Source: Myxocyprinus asiaticus (taxonomy: Eukaryota; Chordata; Actinopteri; Cypriniformes; Catostomidae). Taken from it: 64,000 nt of DNA. Positions 1-12,900 of this stretch are shown piece after piece (the first letter of the stretch is position 1; the number at the start of each line of letters is the position of its first letter). Under the pieces are notes generated by a model. The model saw only the letters and a list, made by a program, of their open reading frames with translations, was not told the DNA's origin and did not search any database. The DNA lies in contig NC_059362.1 in the NCBI RefSeq assembly GCF_019703515.2, forward strand, positions 25,937,826-26,001,825, in the 5' to 3' direction. Position numbers and translations under genes: made by a program.

Positions 1-526
1 TCATACTAACATTTATCATTTTGACATATTAGAAAAAATAAATTGTGTGTCAAAAATAAAATTATAAAGACCACATTAGTGCAACAATCAAACCCCAAAC
101 TTCCCCCCGAACCAAACAAACAGAAAAAAGAAAAACGTGCGCATTAACCACACGCATGACATCACCAATGTCCATCCCTCTAAACTCAAACAGTCCATGT
201 ACTCCTACGTGAGCCCCTGTCTTTTGTGAGACAGTGAACCGGCCCATTCAACTGCTTCATGAGTGCAACAAATGACCCAGTCACTCCAATGTCCTGCAAG
301 AAATACTCCACAAAACAAACTCCAACCAATAGGAGGCACAAAGAACGTGCAGATTCTTCCACAACACTGTCCCGAAGGAGTGCTGCTACACAAAGCAAAC
401 TCCAGCCGCTAGGCGGAACCAGTACAAAAAGAAACAAAAAAGGCACTCAGCTTCCTCAGACGATCAAGTGGATGTTCAGTGAGTCGTTTCACTTGGCTGC
501 AATGTGAGAACCACAAAATAACTTAA
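1..526. other. Left edge, probable continuation of the LINE fragment
   Basis: No gene is recognised here. The minus-strand reading continues past the ORF1 stop and could be the ORF1-ORF2 spacer of the same element. The ORFs in this stretch are short and overlap in several frames without recognisable motifs. Confidence 0.3.
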
Positions 527-1335
527 TCAGTCATTGACTTTATGAAGGACATTGCTTGCTGGGGACATGTAAATACGGCCAACCTTAGTATCTATTCTCA
601 ATTTGGCCAGGAACTTCAGTGCAAAAGCGACCTTCTGTTGATGTAAGAGTTTCTTGCATTCCTTGAATCGATCACGTTTCTCTCGTCTAATTCTCAAAGT
701 CTGGGAACAAGAAAATGCTGTGGTGCTTCCAAGAAAGCCTTCCTTTACTCCTCGCCTTGCGTAACATGAGATCTTTATCGGGTGATCTCAGAAATTTGTC
801 CAGAATTGATCACCGAGCCGGGACCCAATGTGCTCGCTCAATTTCCATCTTATGGCCTGTTATGTCTAGCAGACTCGGAAAGAAGCCCGTTCAGGAATTT
901 TTACCATATCCCGATATACTTCTTCATCCTCAGGAATTCCAACAATTTGGACGTTATTCCGTCGGTTACGATTTTCCAAATCCTCCAACTTCTCCCAGAC
1001 ACGCTCCAAATCCACCTTGGTTGCTAGCGGATTAGCAGCGAATTCCCTCTCTGATGATTCCAGATAATTGATCCGTTTCTCGACATCCCCCACTCTTGTA
1101 ACCACCTCAGTGAATTTTGTCTCCATGGCCATGATCGATTGACGTATTGCAGCTCCTCCAAGTCAGCAACGACCTTCATCAGCATTGCCGATACATTCAG
1201 CAATTCTTGCCGAATTTCTTTCACCTCACTGGCCAAATCGATTCCCTGGCTCAAGGCCTCTAGAGGGGCATCAGCTTGAGCACGTAAGTGTCTTTTAATG
1301 TCTCCAGATCCCGAGGATTTTGAATTCTTTGACAC
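527..1335 (-). pseudogene. Decayed LINE-1-type ORF1 (RNA-binding protein) remnant
   Basis: Read on the minus strand, this region encodes pieces resembling fish L1 ORF1p. It starts with an MSKNSKSSGSG-type N-terminus at 1335. A coiled-coil-like segment follows at about 1130-870, containing ENRNRRNNVQIVGIPE, the conserved entry into the ORF1 RNA-binding region. The C-terminal part contains RDRFKECKKLLHQ and RIYMSPASN and ends at a TGA at 527-529. At least one frameshift near 1135 and further breaks at 780-870 make it non-functional. ORF1p of this class binds LINE RNA and acts as a chaperone in retrotransposition. No reverse transcriptase (ORF2) follows in the window, so the copy is partial or runs off the left edge. 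Assignment to the L1 clade is from motif memory. Confidence 0.7.
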
Positions 1336-1469
1336 ATTGTCTTCCTAGAACAGTTATGGATCAGGGTGTATCAAATCTCACCGGCTTATGACACAAAAAG
1401 TATCAAAACTAGCAAAGTGCCCAAAGCTCGCCTTTCACATGTCCGAACCTCGCATGGTGTCACGTGACT

Positions 1470-1650
1470 CTCGAATAGTGAATTTCTACAATGGCATCTG
1501 TAACTGAAAACTATTGATTTTGAATGGTGCTGCATTCAACCCTCCCATTGATGAGAATAACACTGGCTGACAGTACTGCACACTACAACCCTCTCTGAGA
1601 ACTTGTGACACTAAACTGCTAAAAAAAATTAATCTAACTTCAGTCAGTTG
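1470..1650. repeat. Fragment related to the 34.6-kb and 38.3-kb MITE family
   Basis: The stretch from about 1477 (AATTTCTACAATGGCATCTG) closely matches the middle of the palindromic elements at 34593-35144 and 38281-38790. Both ends are missing, so this is a relic at the edge of the L1-type fragment. Confidence 0.45.
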
Positions 1651-1859
1651 TTGTAGAACTAGTCAATTAGTCAACCATCCGGCCTTGTTCATTTTGTTTA
1701 CATTATTAGATGTTTGAATATTTTTCTATACCTTTTCTTTACCTTTTCCATGTCGCCTGTCTGTACCACTTATCCCATAGCCTTTTTTGTTCCTATTTAT
1801 TTTTGTCTTGCTCATTTTTCTGTTTTCACTCTTTCAAACTTCTTTCTGTCTGTCTTAAG

Positions 1860-1954
1860 GGGGATCAGCCACGTCTCACGACCGTGCTGGAAGAGGCCTT
1901 CTCAAAATTCTACAGCCGTAACGGTTCTTTGAATCCTGTCACAGTTTCCTCGTA
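1860..1954 (+). CDS. Possible terminal coding exon of an unidentified plus-strand gene
   Basis: A pyrimidine-rich tract (1780-1855) ends in CTTAAG, which could be a splice acceptor. The following open frame reads GDQPRLTTVLEEAFSKFYSR and about ten more residues before a TAG at about 1952-1954. The segment is more GC-rich than its flanks. It is followed by about 1.6 kb of apparently non-repetitive AT-rich sequence with polyadenylation-like hexamers (AATAAA at about 3069), as expected of a 3' UTR. The gene would converge tail-to-tail on macoilin. I do not recognise the protein. A weak resemblance to an internal LDLRAP1 segment (EAFSRL) was considered but is not convincing. It could be spurious, since the frame is only about 30 codons long. 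Confidence 0.35.
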
Positions 1955-3642
1955 GCAGAGGGTGGAATCTGCCAGCTCCTCTCCACCTACTTTATCTTCA
2001 TATGCGGGATGGGACACTACTGCGAGCTTTGTGGGGATGGATCAAAATGCCTTGAACTGAGCCTCAATGAGAAAACGACCCCTGCACTCTGTTCTTCACA
2101 CCACTTTAGGTGGTGGAAAGTATTGGCTGATGGTTCCCGTGTACATTTATTCTATCAGTGTAGCCATCTGCTTCTCTGTTTTAAAAGAAGGAAAAAAAAT
2201 ACTCTGTTATTATTTAAGTCAGTATTACAAGCTGTTTTTTTGAACAGTTTTGCTTAATGTATGTGTGGGATCGGTTTCTTATGGTTTGCACTTTAGTAAA
2301 TTGTTTTTGTTGTATCTTTAGGCATATCATGTGCATATTGCATATATCAGTTTTCATTTGGTTTCTGGTTCTCCCTTAATCATTCTTTGTCAGAGGAATG
2401 GTTTACCATTTTTTAATGAGTTATTTTCAAACTACCAAATAGCGTAGTCTTTTCAATTTCGTTGACTTTTATCTACAATGCAAGATCTACGAAGACTGTG
2501 AAAGTAAAGGGGTTCTCAGAACACTGAAAAAAGCAAGGAGATGATTTATCTAAATGCGTATAGGATATCTACTGTGGTGGCTGTTTTTTGTTTTTTCTTC
2601 TGTGAATGTATGCTGTAAGTTTTCATTTGAATGGTTTCTAAGAGAAGGGCACTTGATTTGTCTTCTTTCCATGTGTGTGACACAGTTATGAGTTTCAGTA
2701 TAAAGATATTTTACATCTACAATGCACCAAACGTGTTAATATGTGCCTTCAACAAAGACACAATCAGTTCATGTTCAAAGGACCCATAGATAGAAAAACA
2801 CATTGTATTATTCTTTTTCATTGTGCAGATCCTGTAGTGCTTTTTGTATATATATATATAGCTATCCAGCTCTCAGCTGGTTTGCATGCTAATATACTGT
2901 TATAATTTTATGGCACCTTTGCAGTTATTAAATCTACTGGGGTTTCTGGTGGTGTGTTTTTGGATAGCATCATTTCAATTCAAACAGATTGGCTAGCAAT
3001 TTCTATTTGCACTGTTTCAGATCAGACAGCTTGGCTGTGTTCTTGTTACTTCATTTAATGTTGTCAGCAATAAATTTCATATTCACCTCAGTGGTATATC
3101 AACATCAGTTACAAGCAGCTAATTTGAAAGTGACGCAATCAGCGTGGCAATGAAAAAAGTCTAGTTTTCTTTGTACCATTACATTGTGAAGCTTGTTTCT
3201 TCCAGTTGTACTATCCAAGATGCTTAATGCTTCTAAACATTGGAATAGAGATGATTCTTGGAATACTCAAAAGCACAGCACATCAATGCATTTTTGTTGT
3301 TAATGCAAACCGGCAAAGACAAATTATAAGGAGTTTAAAATGGACAAGTATGAGTCATTTTCTGTGGCTGTTTTGAAAGAAACAACAGGTTTTTGTTAAT
3401 CCCTATATTTCTTGGGAGGATACTTTAATGGCCAGAGCAGTCAGCTCATCTTTGAGTGTCTAGTTTGTCTCATGCAGAACATTGAGAAACTCATTACTGT
3501 TTTTGCAACTGTAATCTTTTCAAAATTGCACCCTTTCATGATATAAAGATAAGATGGAGTCCTTCCATTCTGTGTCTGTCATTTTTCATGTCATTTGGAA
3601 ATTTGGGGATTTGATTTTTGCTCCTATCAGGAGTACAATATT
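1955..3642 (+). other. Gene-free stretch, possible 3' UTR of the preceding exon
   Basis: AT-rich, largely unique-looking sequence without long ORFs. It holds ATTAAA at about 2926 and AATAAA at about 3069 on the plus strand, and a short TA run near 2850. I see no transposon termini. It is compatible with a long 3' UTR followed by intergenic DNA. Confidence 0.3.
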
Positions 3643-5306
3643 AACCCTTTAAGCTTAGATGGGCCAGCGGGCCTGCCGAGAAATAATTATCAAAATATGA
3701 ATAATTCATGTAGGTATTATGATTAAAACTGAACAAGTGCTTTGAAATTTGCAAACAAATCAGAAGTGTTCCTTTTTGGTAATTTAAGAATAATTATGTA
3801 CTGCACATATTATTTTTTTTAAATGTATTTTCCTTCCCCCTTTTTCACCCAATTTGGAATGCCCAATTCCCAGTACGCTTTTAAGTCCTCGTGGTCGCGT
3901 AGTGATTGGCCTCAATCCGGGTGGCGGAGGATGAATCCCAGTTGCCTCCGCGTCTGAGACCATCAACCCGCGCATCTTATCATGTGGCTTGTTGAGTGCG
4001 TTGCCACAGAGACATAGCGTGTGTGGAGGCTTCACGCCATCCACCGCGGCATCCGCGCTCAACTCACCACACGCCCCACATTATAGCGACCAGGAGGAAG
4101 TTACTCCATGTGACTCTACCCTCCCTAGCAACTGGGCCAATTTGGTTGCTTAGGAGACCTGGCTGGAGTCAAACAGCACGCTCTACGATTCGGACTAGCG
4201 AACTCCAGGGGTGGTAGCCAGCGTCTTTTACCACTGAGCTACCCAGGACCCTACTGCACATATTATTGTAATTGGTAAAAACATCAAACTGATCAAATAG
4301 CTCCATGCCAAAGCTCTCAAAGAGCAGAATACAACCAGCCTATTTTTTACTCAGACAAAAAGATAGCTGGTAAGAGCATGTCTGAAAGTATATGTCTTTG
4401 ACATACATGTTACATGTACACAGGTGTTGCTTACATGCCGTGTTTTCGCTTATAACTTAACGAAAAATAAATGGAACATAAAATATCACATGCCATTACT
4501 TAGATGAGGCAATTATCTTTAAACAAGCCCACACACAACATAACTGATGCATAGATCATTAAATAATCCACATGAAGCACAATGTGCACAGAGCACATAA
4601 TGTGCTATCTGGCTAAAAACACGTTAGTTTTCCTGAATCAGGTGACTTCATCGGAAATTATGTAGTACCTTGTCCAGCGTCATGGAACGCTAAACCAGTC
4701 ATATTAGGATTCAGATCACTGCCACCAGATGTGTAAGTCATCCAAATATGGGCAGAGAGGATCATTCACTCTGATTACATACGGCCACCAGGAGATGCCG
4801 CCAAGTACATGATACAGACTCGATGGCTCAAATGACACTTAATGTGATGTCGTTACTCATGCCTGCATGTCATCTTTGTATTTGCATGTGTAATTAGTCC
4901 TTATGTACAATTTTGTTTTATTTGTTTGGAGATGTTTTTGGACACTTGGATAAATTATTTTTGTAATGCTATAACTTTTGATTGCTTTGTCATATCAACA
5001 CAAAATGTTACTCAGTTAAAGGTGACATGATTGGAGCCACCTTATATACACCCTGAGATATATAATGTCAAATCAGAAAAATAAGAAATAAGGACATTTT
5101 TGGATCACATTTTTTTTCAGTGATTTTTCAGCAGTTTCTTAGGCTGAGAGTCTGAGAATTTATCATAATCTATTTCATTATAAAATGTGAAAAGTTTTCT
5201 TTATACCAAACACTTTTTTTTTGTTTTTTTTGTTATAAGCCTTTAATTTTAGGTATGGCACTGAAACAGGAAATCTTTCAAAACACCCTCAGAGCTTAAA
5301 GGGTTA
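3643..5306. repeat. Inverted-repeat element (AACCCTTTAAGCT ends) with a nested SINE
   Basis: The left end AACCCTTTAAGCT at about 3643 is mirrored by AGCTTAAAGGGTT ending at about 5306. Removing the SINE and its duplicated target (3815-4267) leaves an element of about 1.2 kb with no coding capacity. A second, partial copy lies at 11985-12480 in a macoilin intron. The two share the TATGTCTTTGACATACATGT palindromic core and the ACAGGTGTTGCT segment. It resembles a non-autonomous DNA transposon. Confidence 0.55.
3815..4251 (-). mobile_element. tRNA-derived SINE, copy 1
   Basis: The minus strand begins with a tRNA-like head at 4251 (CTGGGTAGCTCAG as A box and a degenerate B box). A body of about 330 bp shared with five other copies in this window follows, then an A-rich tail (T-run at 3813-3822 on the plus strand). 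It is flanked by a perfect 16-bp target-site duplication TACTGCACATATTATT at 3799-3814 and 4252-4267, which shows retroposition into the element at 3643-5306. Confidence 0.85.
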
Positions 5307-5560
5307 AAGGGATAGTTCACCCAAAATGGAATTTCTATCATTTACTCACTCTCATGTTGTTCCAAACCAGTATTATTTTTTCTGTGGAACATAAAAGGAG
5401 ATGTTTGGTTGAATTTTATCTTTGATCACCAGTCACTTTCACTTTCATTTTTTTTTTTTTTTTTTTTTTGCCTAACTTCTGTGGTGTCTCATGGAAGAAA
5501 AAATGTCATACAGGTTTAGAATAACATGAATTATGTGAACTCTCTTTAAGGTAAAATTTG
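5304..5560. repeat. MITE-like fragment with TTAAAGGGATAGTTCACCC start
   Basis: The start TTAAAGGGATAGTTCACCC at 5304 and the following TCATTTACTCACTCTCATGT are typical of an abundant fish MITE family. A related partial copy is at about 47985-48405. A 20-bp poly-T run lies inside. The right terminus is not clear. Confidence 0.45.
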
Positions 5561-5599
5561 GTCTCCTCTCAGAAAATCATGTTGTGAAAAAGAATAGAG

Positions 5600-6922
5600 G
5601 GTTATCATTGAAAATGACTTTATTACTGCTCCCAGAATCATTGGAAGAAAACAGCCCTTGCACAAATGCACAATTAGACATCAAAATCTCTTTTTTTTTT
5701 TTTTTTTTTTTTTTGTATAAAACAATAATTTTACATTAAATTGGCATGCAGACTAACAAGTAGAATTACAAAATTAAGCCATTATTTCATTTTGGTTTAG
5801 GAAAAAAAGTATGTAGTCAAGCCAGAAAAATAAATATCTCTTAAAAAAAACATCCCATTGATACATAAAAAGGCAACAATTTCAGAAACATGAAAACCTA
5901 CAAACGTTTTAGGCATTGGTTACTTCCTTTATAATGTGTGTAATGTAAAAAGAATACAAAACAGTACAAAGCACTCAAATATTCACATACTGACTTACAT
6001 TTGATATTGGCTTGTTATATAAATTGAATTCACATAAATGAGGCACAGAATGACCGAGTGAGGCATTGGCTTGTTATTGTCACGGCCTCTCTTTTTCACT
6101 CAACACAAAATATCCTGTCCTCATTATGAACTGTGATCCTCAGAAGGTTATTACTTGGATCACATAAAGATGACCGTCAAGTTCACACTTTTTCATACTG
6201 ATATCTTGCTGTTTACATAGCTTATAGCGGTTTGCTCAGTATTTGATGGTCTTCCGCTGGGCAACTACATGTATTTTATTTTTTTGGGTTTTTTTTTCCC
6301 ATTTTCTCCCCAATTTATCATGCACAATTCCCAATGCACTCTGATTCGTCATGGTGGCACAGTGACTCGCCTCAATCCAGGTGGCGGAGGACGAATCTCA
6401 GTTGCCTCCGCTTCTAAGACAGTCAGCCCATGCATTTTATCACGTGGCTTGCTGAGCGCATTACCGCGGAGACCTAGCTCGTGTGGAGGCTCACGCTATT
6501 CACCACGGCATCCATGTACAACTCACCACGCGCCCCACCGAGGGCAAGAACCACCATATAGCGACCACGAGGAAAGTAACCCACGTGACTCACATACCCA
6601 CCCTAGCAACTGGGCCAATTGGTTGCTTAGGAAGCCTGGCTGGAGTCACTCAGCACACCCTGGATTCGAAACTACATGTATTTACAGTCAGCTTTGATTT
6701 TCATCCTGAACCATTGGCTCAAAGCAAGGTCGCCTAGAACTGTCCTCAGTGTCTCTGCTGAAATCGGTAAACACAGCCATAGACTCACCAGGGGGTGTTG
6801 ACATTGTCAAAAGGCAAAGTTTTCAGGCAGACCCTGTAGCAATTAAGTTGCCCCCATGTTTGGAATGTCAAAGAGGAGTCAACAAAATCCTTCAAAAGTC
6901 ACCCAATTTGTCCTTGCCAGAC
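5600..6922 (-). other. Probable macoilin 3' UTR, containing a SINE
   Basis: Minus-strand sequence downstream of the macoilin stop. AATAAA on the minus strand (TTTATT at 5619-5624) could be the polyadenylation signal. It contains a 20-bp poly-T run near 5692-5714 and SINE copy 2 at 6277-6669. If the distal signal is used, the SINE is transcribed as part of the UTR, antisense to nothing and sense with respect to the SINE promoter. The extent is inferred only. Confidence 0.35.
6277..6669 (-). mobile_element. tRNA-derived SINE, copy 2 (5'-truncated)
   Basis: Same family as the SINE at 3815. The copy is truncated inside the tRNA-like head at the B-box region (ATTCGAA at 6664-6670), so the A box is missing. 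It is flanked by a 14-bp duplication AACTACATGTATTT at 6263-6276 and 6670-6683. Truncation at the 5' end with an intact duplication indicates incomplete reverse transcription at insertion. It lies 250 bp downstream of the macoilin stop codon. Confidence 0.85.
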
Positions 6923-9900
6923 CTATTTCTTAAGACACTGGTACATAAGCGCTCTGGGATTCAGCATGTAGCGCTCTGAGTTGAAGAACTTGAGGTACTG
7001 GGGCATTGATGATCTTGGGGCCAAATATGACATGCCTGGAGCAACAGCCATCACTTCAGCAAGTTTCTGTTTCATACTGTTAACCTCCTGGTCCTGTTTC
7101 ACAATTTTAACTGTAAAGAAAGAAGGTTTATATTAGTGGTGTGGGTTTTGGATGGATAATTTGAATAACTCTGCCCTTGGAGTTCGCAAACTCCCTGTTG
7201 GGAAACCCTGCAGTAGAGTAATTAGTAATTCAGTAAAATAATTTTTAAGTTGATATTAATGTGGCTGCAGAGGAAATCATTTAAAATGAGATAAAGAACC
7301 TTGAGCTATCTCCAGCTGCCTGCGTGCATCTCCGAGTGCGGAGAAGAGGTCTAGTTTGAGACGGGTTTCTGCACTCAGGTTGTACTCTAGATGTTGTGCC
7401 TTGTCCTGCAAGGAGGAGAATGCTGAGAGCAAGGCATCTGCTTCCTGCTCTGTGCATCTTTTCCTCTGGAGGATCTAGGGAGTACAAGAGAATATTGCAG
7501 ATATTAGACTGGAACAGAACACAACAGAACAGACAACACTGAACGGTACAAAATAATTGTGATATAACAAATATGGGCAATTTTTAATTGAATGATTCAG
7601 GTGCACATTGACATCTTATGTGTCTACTTTCTGGCTGTAGATCATAGGGAGTCTAGTAATTCTACTTAAAAAAGTGTAATACTGGGGGCCTGGGTAGCTC
7701 AGCAAGTAAAGACGCTGACTACCACACCAGGAGTCACAAGTTCAAATCCAGAGCGTGCTGAGTGACTCCAGTCAGGCTTCCTAAGCAACCAATTGGCCCG
7801 GTTGCTAGGATGGTTAGAGTCACATTGGGTTAACCTCCTTGTGGTCGCTATAATGTGGTTCTCGCTCTCAGTGGGGCATGTGGTGAGTTGTGTGTGGATG
7901 CTGTGGAGAATAGTGTGAAGCCTCCACACGCGCTAGGTCTCCGCGGTAACGAGCTCAACAAGCCACTTGATAAGATGCACGGATTGACGGTCTCAAACGC
8001 AAAGGCAATTGAGATTCATCCTCCGCTATCCAGATTGATGTGTCACTATGCCACCATGAGGACCTAGAGTGCATTGGGAATTGGGCATGCCAAATTGGGG
8101 AGAAAAAATATAAAAATAAAAAAGTCTAATACTACCTTTAAAACTACTAGTAACAAAAATGTCCTAAAGAAAGCAATTATAACTGCCTTTTATTTAACAT
8201 ACTGCAGCAAATTATGTGCATTTGTGTACACAAATATTTTGTGTTATCTTTAGAGGTCAGACTTTGTCAATTTCTAAAGAGTTTGGAAATGCTTTACAAT
8301 GAACACCAATGCCTGACTGATGTTAAATTCATCATAACACAAAACTTCTCAGGTTGTTCAGTAGTTTCTGAAAGACCTGCAGTCTTGGCCAATGTTGGTT
8401 AGGTTACTCAAAAAAGTAATCAATTACAAATTACTAATTACTTATCTAAATTTGAAACCAGATTACTGACTTTATGGATTACTTAGTAACTTTCTAAAAA
8501 AAAATTTAACAGAAAACGTTTTCTGCTAAACTAATTCAATATGTTTATACTGTATTTCCTCCTTGTTCATTGTTACACACAAGTCAAACTCAGCACCACG
8601 CGTTTCTTCCTTACAATGACTTATTAGGGGATGTACGCCCTTCAGCCGTCACAGAAACATGTAATGTAAGAAATGTATAACCGGGGGTCCTGGGTAGCTC
8701 AGTGGTAAAGACGCTGGCTACCACCCCAGGAGTTCGCTAGTTCAAATCCAAGGGCGTGCTGAGTGACTCCAGCCAGGTCTCCTAAGCAACCAAATTGGCC
8801 CGGTTGCTAGGGAGGGTAGAGTCATATGGGGTAACCTCCTCGTGATTGCTATAATGTGGTTCGTTCTCAGTGGGGCGCGTGGTGAGTTGAGTATGGATGC
8901 CGCAGTGGGTGGTGTGAAGCCTCCACACGTGCTATGTCTCCATGGCAATGCACTAAACAAGCCACGTGATAAGATGCGCGGGTTGACGATCTCAGACGCG
9001 GAGGCAACTGGGATTCGTTCTCTGCCACCCGGACTGAGGCGAATCACTACACGACCACGAGGACTTATAAGCACATTGGGGAAAAAGAAAAAAAAAAGAA
9101 AAAAAAGAAATGTGTAACCCAAGTAATGTACTTAAGTAATCAACTTAACTGAATTTCAGTAACTGTAATCTGATTACCAACATTTTAAATGTAATGCGCT
9201 ACACTAGTGCTTTTAGTGACAAAAAAGTCATTAGATTACACCCAACACTGGTCTTGGCATGACATCATTTGAATATGACAAAGAACAAAAAATAATGACA
9301 ATTATAAAATACAGAAAAAAACAAAAACAAAGCATGAGCATTCTGCACAGAAACAAGAACAGCAAGAGGCTTGATGTGACACCAAACACAGCAAGCAAAC
9401 TGGGTCCACATACGTTATAACACGAAGAACATAAAAATATGAGTCACAAACATCACATCACAACTATCTAATGCAGTATGTAAACAGAACAAATCTACGA
9501 ACCATGTCCTTTACCTCCACTTCATTCTCTAGAGCTACCATTCGATTTTCTTTCTCCTGATATTCCAGCTGTAGTTGTTTGTATTCTGAGTCTAGATCTT
9601 TAGCTTTTTTCCTCAACATTTGAGTTTCACTGTGTTCTTGCCTATAATGAATGAAAAAATACACAATTTTATGCCAACAGATTTATTTTCTCATTCATAT
9701 TTTGTATTGACATTTTTATTGCCAATTAACCACAATTTTAAAAACAGGCCATTTAAAAAAATAAAATAAATGCAAAGTAAGCCTAGTCCATGACTAAAAT
9801 AAAAAATAAAAGTTTACCATGGACCAAATAATTTAGTCCAGAACCCTTAAAAGCATTCCTTGGGTCTTTAGTCACCCGGGACTTCATTCCACCCCCTGTA

Positions 9901-12900
9901 CCCCATCCATTTTTGGAGTTATTCCCATACCTCTTTAGCATTCCTCAATCTTTTTCTTATAAATAGTGTAACACACACAAAAAATAAATAAATAAAAGCC
10001 ATAATTTCAAAAAATCTATTTATGTATGTACTAAAAGTTTATAGGGTCATTAGAGACCCTAGGCATGTAAGTGTTTTTGTTTTTTTTTCATATCTACAGT
10101 ATATAAATTTACTATCACAGAATATCTATTTCTTTGTTTATTACAAGAGAAATGTGTTTATATTTATAAAAATAAATTCTATATCAGGTTGATTTTCTGT
10201 GCAACAATGCTGAATAATCAGTATCCCATATGCGTGTACACATACATATTATACATGCTATTTCCTAATCAAGGTGGCACTGATGTGGTTGATTTACATT
10301 TGACATTGCTATTTGATGCAGAAGCAACGTGGAAGTAAACTATAGCAAGTGTAACTGATATGACTATTGTCATTTGGGCGTACTACTGAATGTATGTAAG
10401 TTGTGCATCTATTTAGACTCAATAAGTACCTGACAAAATATTTATGTGTAGATTATGTGTAACTAATTTGTAGCTTATGTGTTATGTGTAGATGTATCCT
10501 GTTTTGTTTCATTATCTCTTTTATATATGAAATATAAAATATTAAAATATATCAAAAAATATTTTATTCTATTATTTTCTAACTTGAAAATGTTACACTA
10601 TCTGGGTGGGCATTTTGTAGATCCATTTGTGATAGATATATGTGCTGGGTCTCTAAAGACTCAAATATGAAAGAGTGTTTGGTGAAATTCCTATGCATTT
10701 AAGGGTTAATTTGTCTCCCCTTTTACACTAGAAACAGTACAAACAAACCTTTAAAACAAGCATCACTAGTTTAAAAGCAGTGTATGATAAGTGGCCCCAA
10801 AAAGTATCTGGACACTTGAGTCACACTTAAAATTTTGGAATGTCATTGCATTAGATATCAAACCAAGTGGCGTCTGCAAACAAATGAAACTAGACCTTTT
10901 CTTAGAACTAACTTCACTTTTCCTAGCGATGTTTCCAATTACTTTTATCCAACTGGTCTCAAGGTGATTTTTAGTGGATATATGAAGTCAGTTTCCACAA
11001 GTTCACACAGGTGTCCTAGCACAATAACATCACATTAACTATGGACATTTCAAATAAATGCCACTTGGTTTCATATTTTTTATTGTATCTAATAAAAATG
11101 ACATTAATAAATTTTTAAGTGTGGCTTAAGGGTCCAAATACCTTTTGGGACCACTGTATATGAATGCTTCTTACATGGTTGCTTTTATATTAATATTACC
11201 TGTGTGAAGCACTCCGAAGTAAAAGAATAGCTTCATCAGATTTTTGAGCTCTGACTTCTACAAGCTGTTTTTCTACTGCAACTCGAGTCTCTGTTTCCAT
11301 TCTGATTTTTTTCTCCAGCATAGAACAGTTTTGTTTGTCCTTCTGTCGGGATTTTGTCAGACACTGAATCCTGCACAACAGCACACCAGAAAATTTAAAA
11401 GAACAGTGTTATCTTTTATCATTAATTTAAACTTTTACACTAAGAAAAGCTTTCATAGATGTCCCATCTGTAGCACCTCATTCATTTGGATTCAGAAATG
11501 TATGTTCCATTTTTCAAATTCAAATCCCATAAAAGACAGATCTGTTTGTGTGTGTTACAAACACCAGTCAAACTTTAAGCAGCACCACCGAGCATCAAGC
11601 CAATGTGCTAATGCCAAGAGCAATAGGAAAATAACAGAAAGACATCAGAGAACTCACTTGTTCTGCAGAAGTTCATTTGCATGTCTGAGCAAAGTGACTT
11701 CAGGGCGTAGACTGTGTTCACTGTTGGTAAGATTAGAAATGTGACTGCGCAGTTCATGCTCACACTGTCTGCTTGTTTGCAGCTCTCCGTTTAGTTTCCT
11801 CATTTCTTGTTCCAGCCTGGAGAACAGATGGAGATCACAGTGTAAATGTAAACAATTAATAAACTGTAATTACCATGTTATGCAGTTAATTGTACTTCTG
11901 CAAACATTATATGAATTTTATGGGTAACATGAGCTTTTTTTTTTTTTTTTTTGTCAATATCAAGATTTTAGATTAAAATGTATTTTCATGTATAAGGAAA
12001 AGTGTATATAATAGGTATCATTACTTTCCAATGCATGTAGGCATTATGACCAAAACTGAACAAGTCTAAAAAAGAAATTGCACTGGACATATTATTGCAA
12101 TCTGTAAAGCCATCAAACTCATCAAATAGCCATGTGTTATATGTTGTTGGAAAGCTCTCAAAGAGTAAAAACCTATTTGTTTTACTCAAAGACAAAATAT
12201 AGTGAGTAATAGCTAAGTATATGTCTTTGACATACATGTTTCATGTGAACAGGTGTTGCTCATATGCTGCATTTTTGCTTATAACTTCACAAAAAATAAA
12301 CAATATAAAATATCACATACCATTACCAGGAGATGGCACCAAGTACATGACATAGACTCAGTGATGACTCAAATGGCACATAATGAAACTCATTCTGTGA
12401 AACTCATTTCACTCATTCTGTGAAATCCCATAACTAAAATCATGTCTGCATGCTATGTAAACCTTTAGTCATTGTTGTGTTTGCAGTGTAGATTAAAGGT
12501 GCTTTGACGAGTCAAGTTTTTTTTTTCACATTTTTTTTTGCATTCACTGATTCATATTATGATTCATATTCTGATTCAGCATGTCAAAAATATGACATAA
12601 AAATGTAAACACATACAGGAATGGGAAAATAAACATACTTCAATATCTGGTCAGCATGTGGGTTTGGAGGATTTGAGATGTTTGGTGAGCACCTTTCGGC
12701 AGAGTCCCCTGTAGAGTTGATGGCTTTGGGGGCTTTCTGCCTCTTCTCCCCTTTGCTGTTAGGGGTATTCACTGAACCTCTGTGCAATTTGGATTGGGAA
12801 TTCTTGGAGGGTCTTTGAGCTTTGCTGCTCTGATCCTCCTGAGGTAGGCTTTCAGAAATTTCTAGCATGGATGTAGAGTCCAAATTAATTTCCCCACGAT

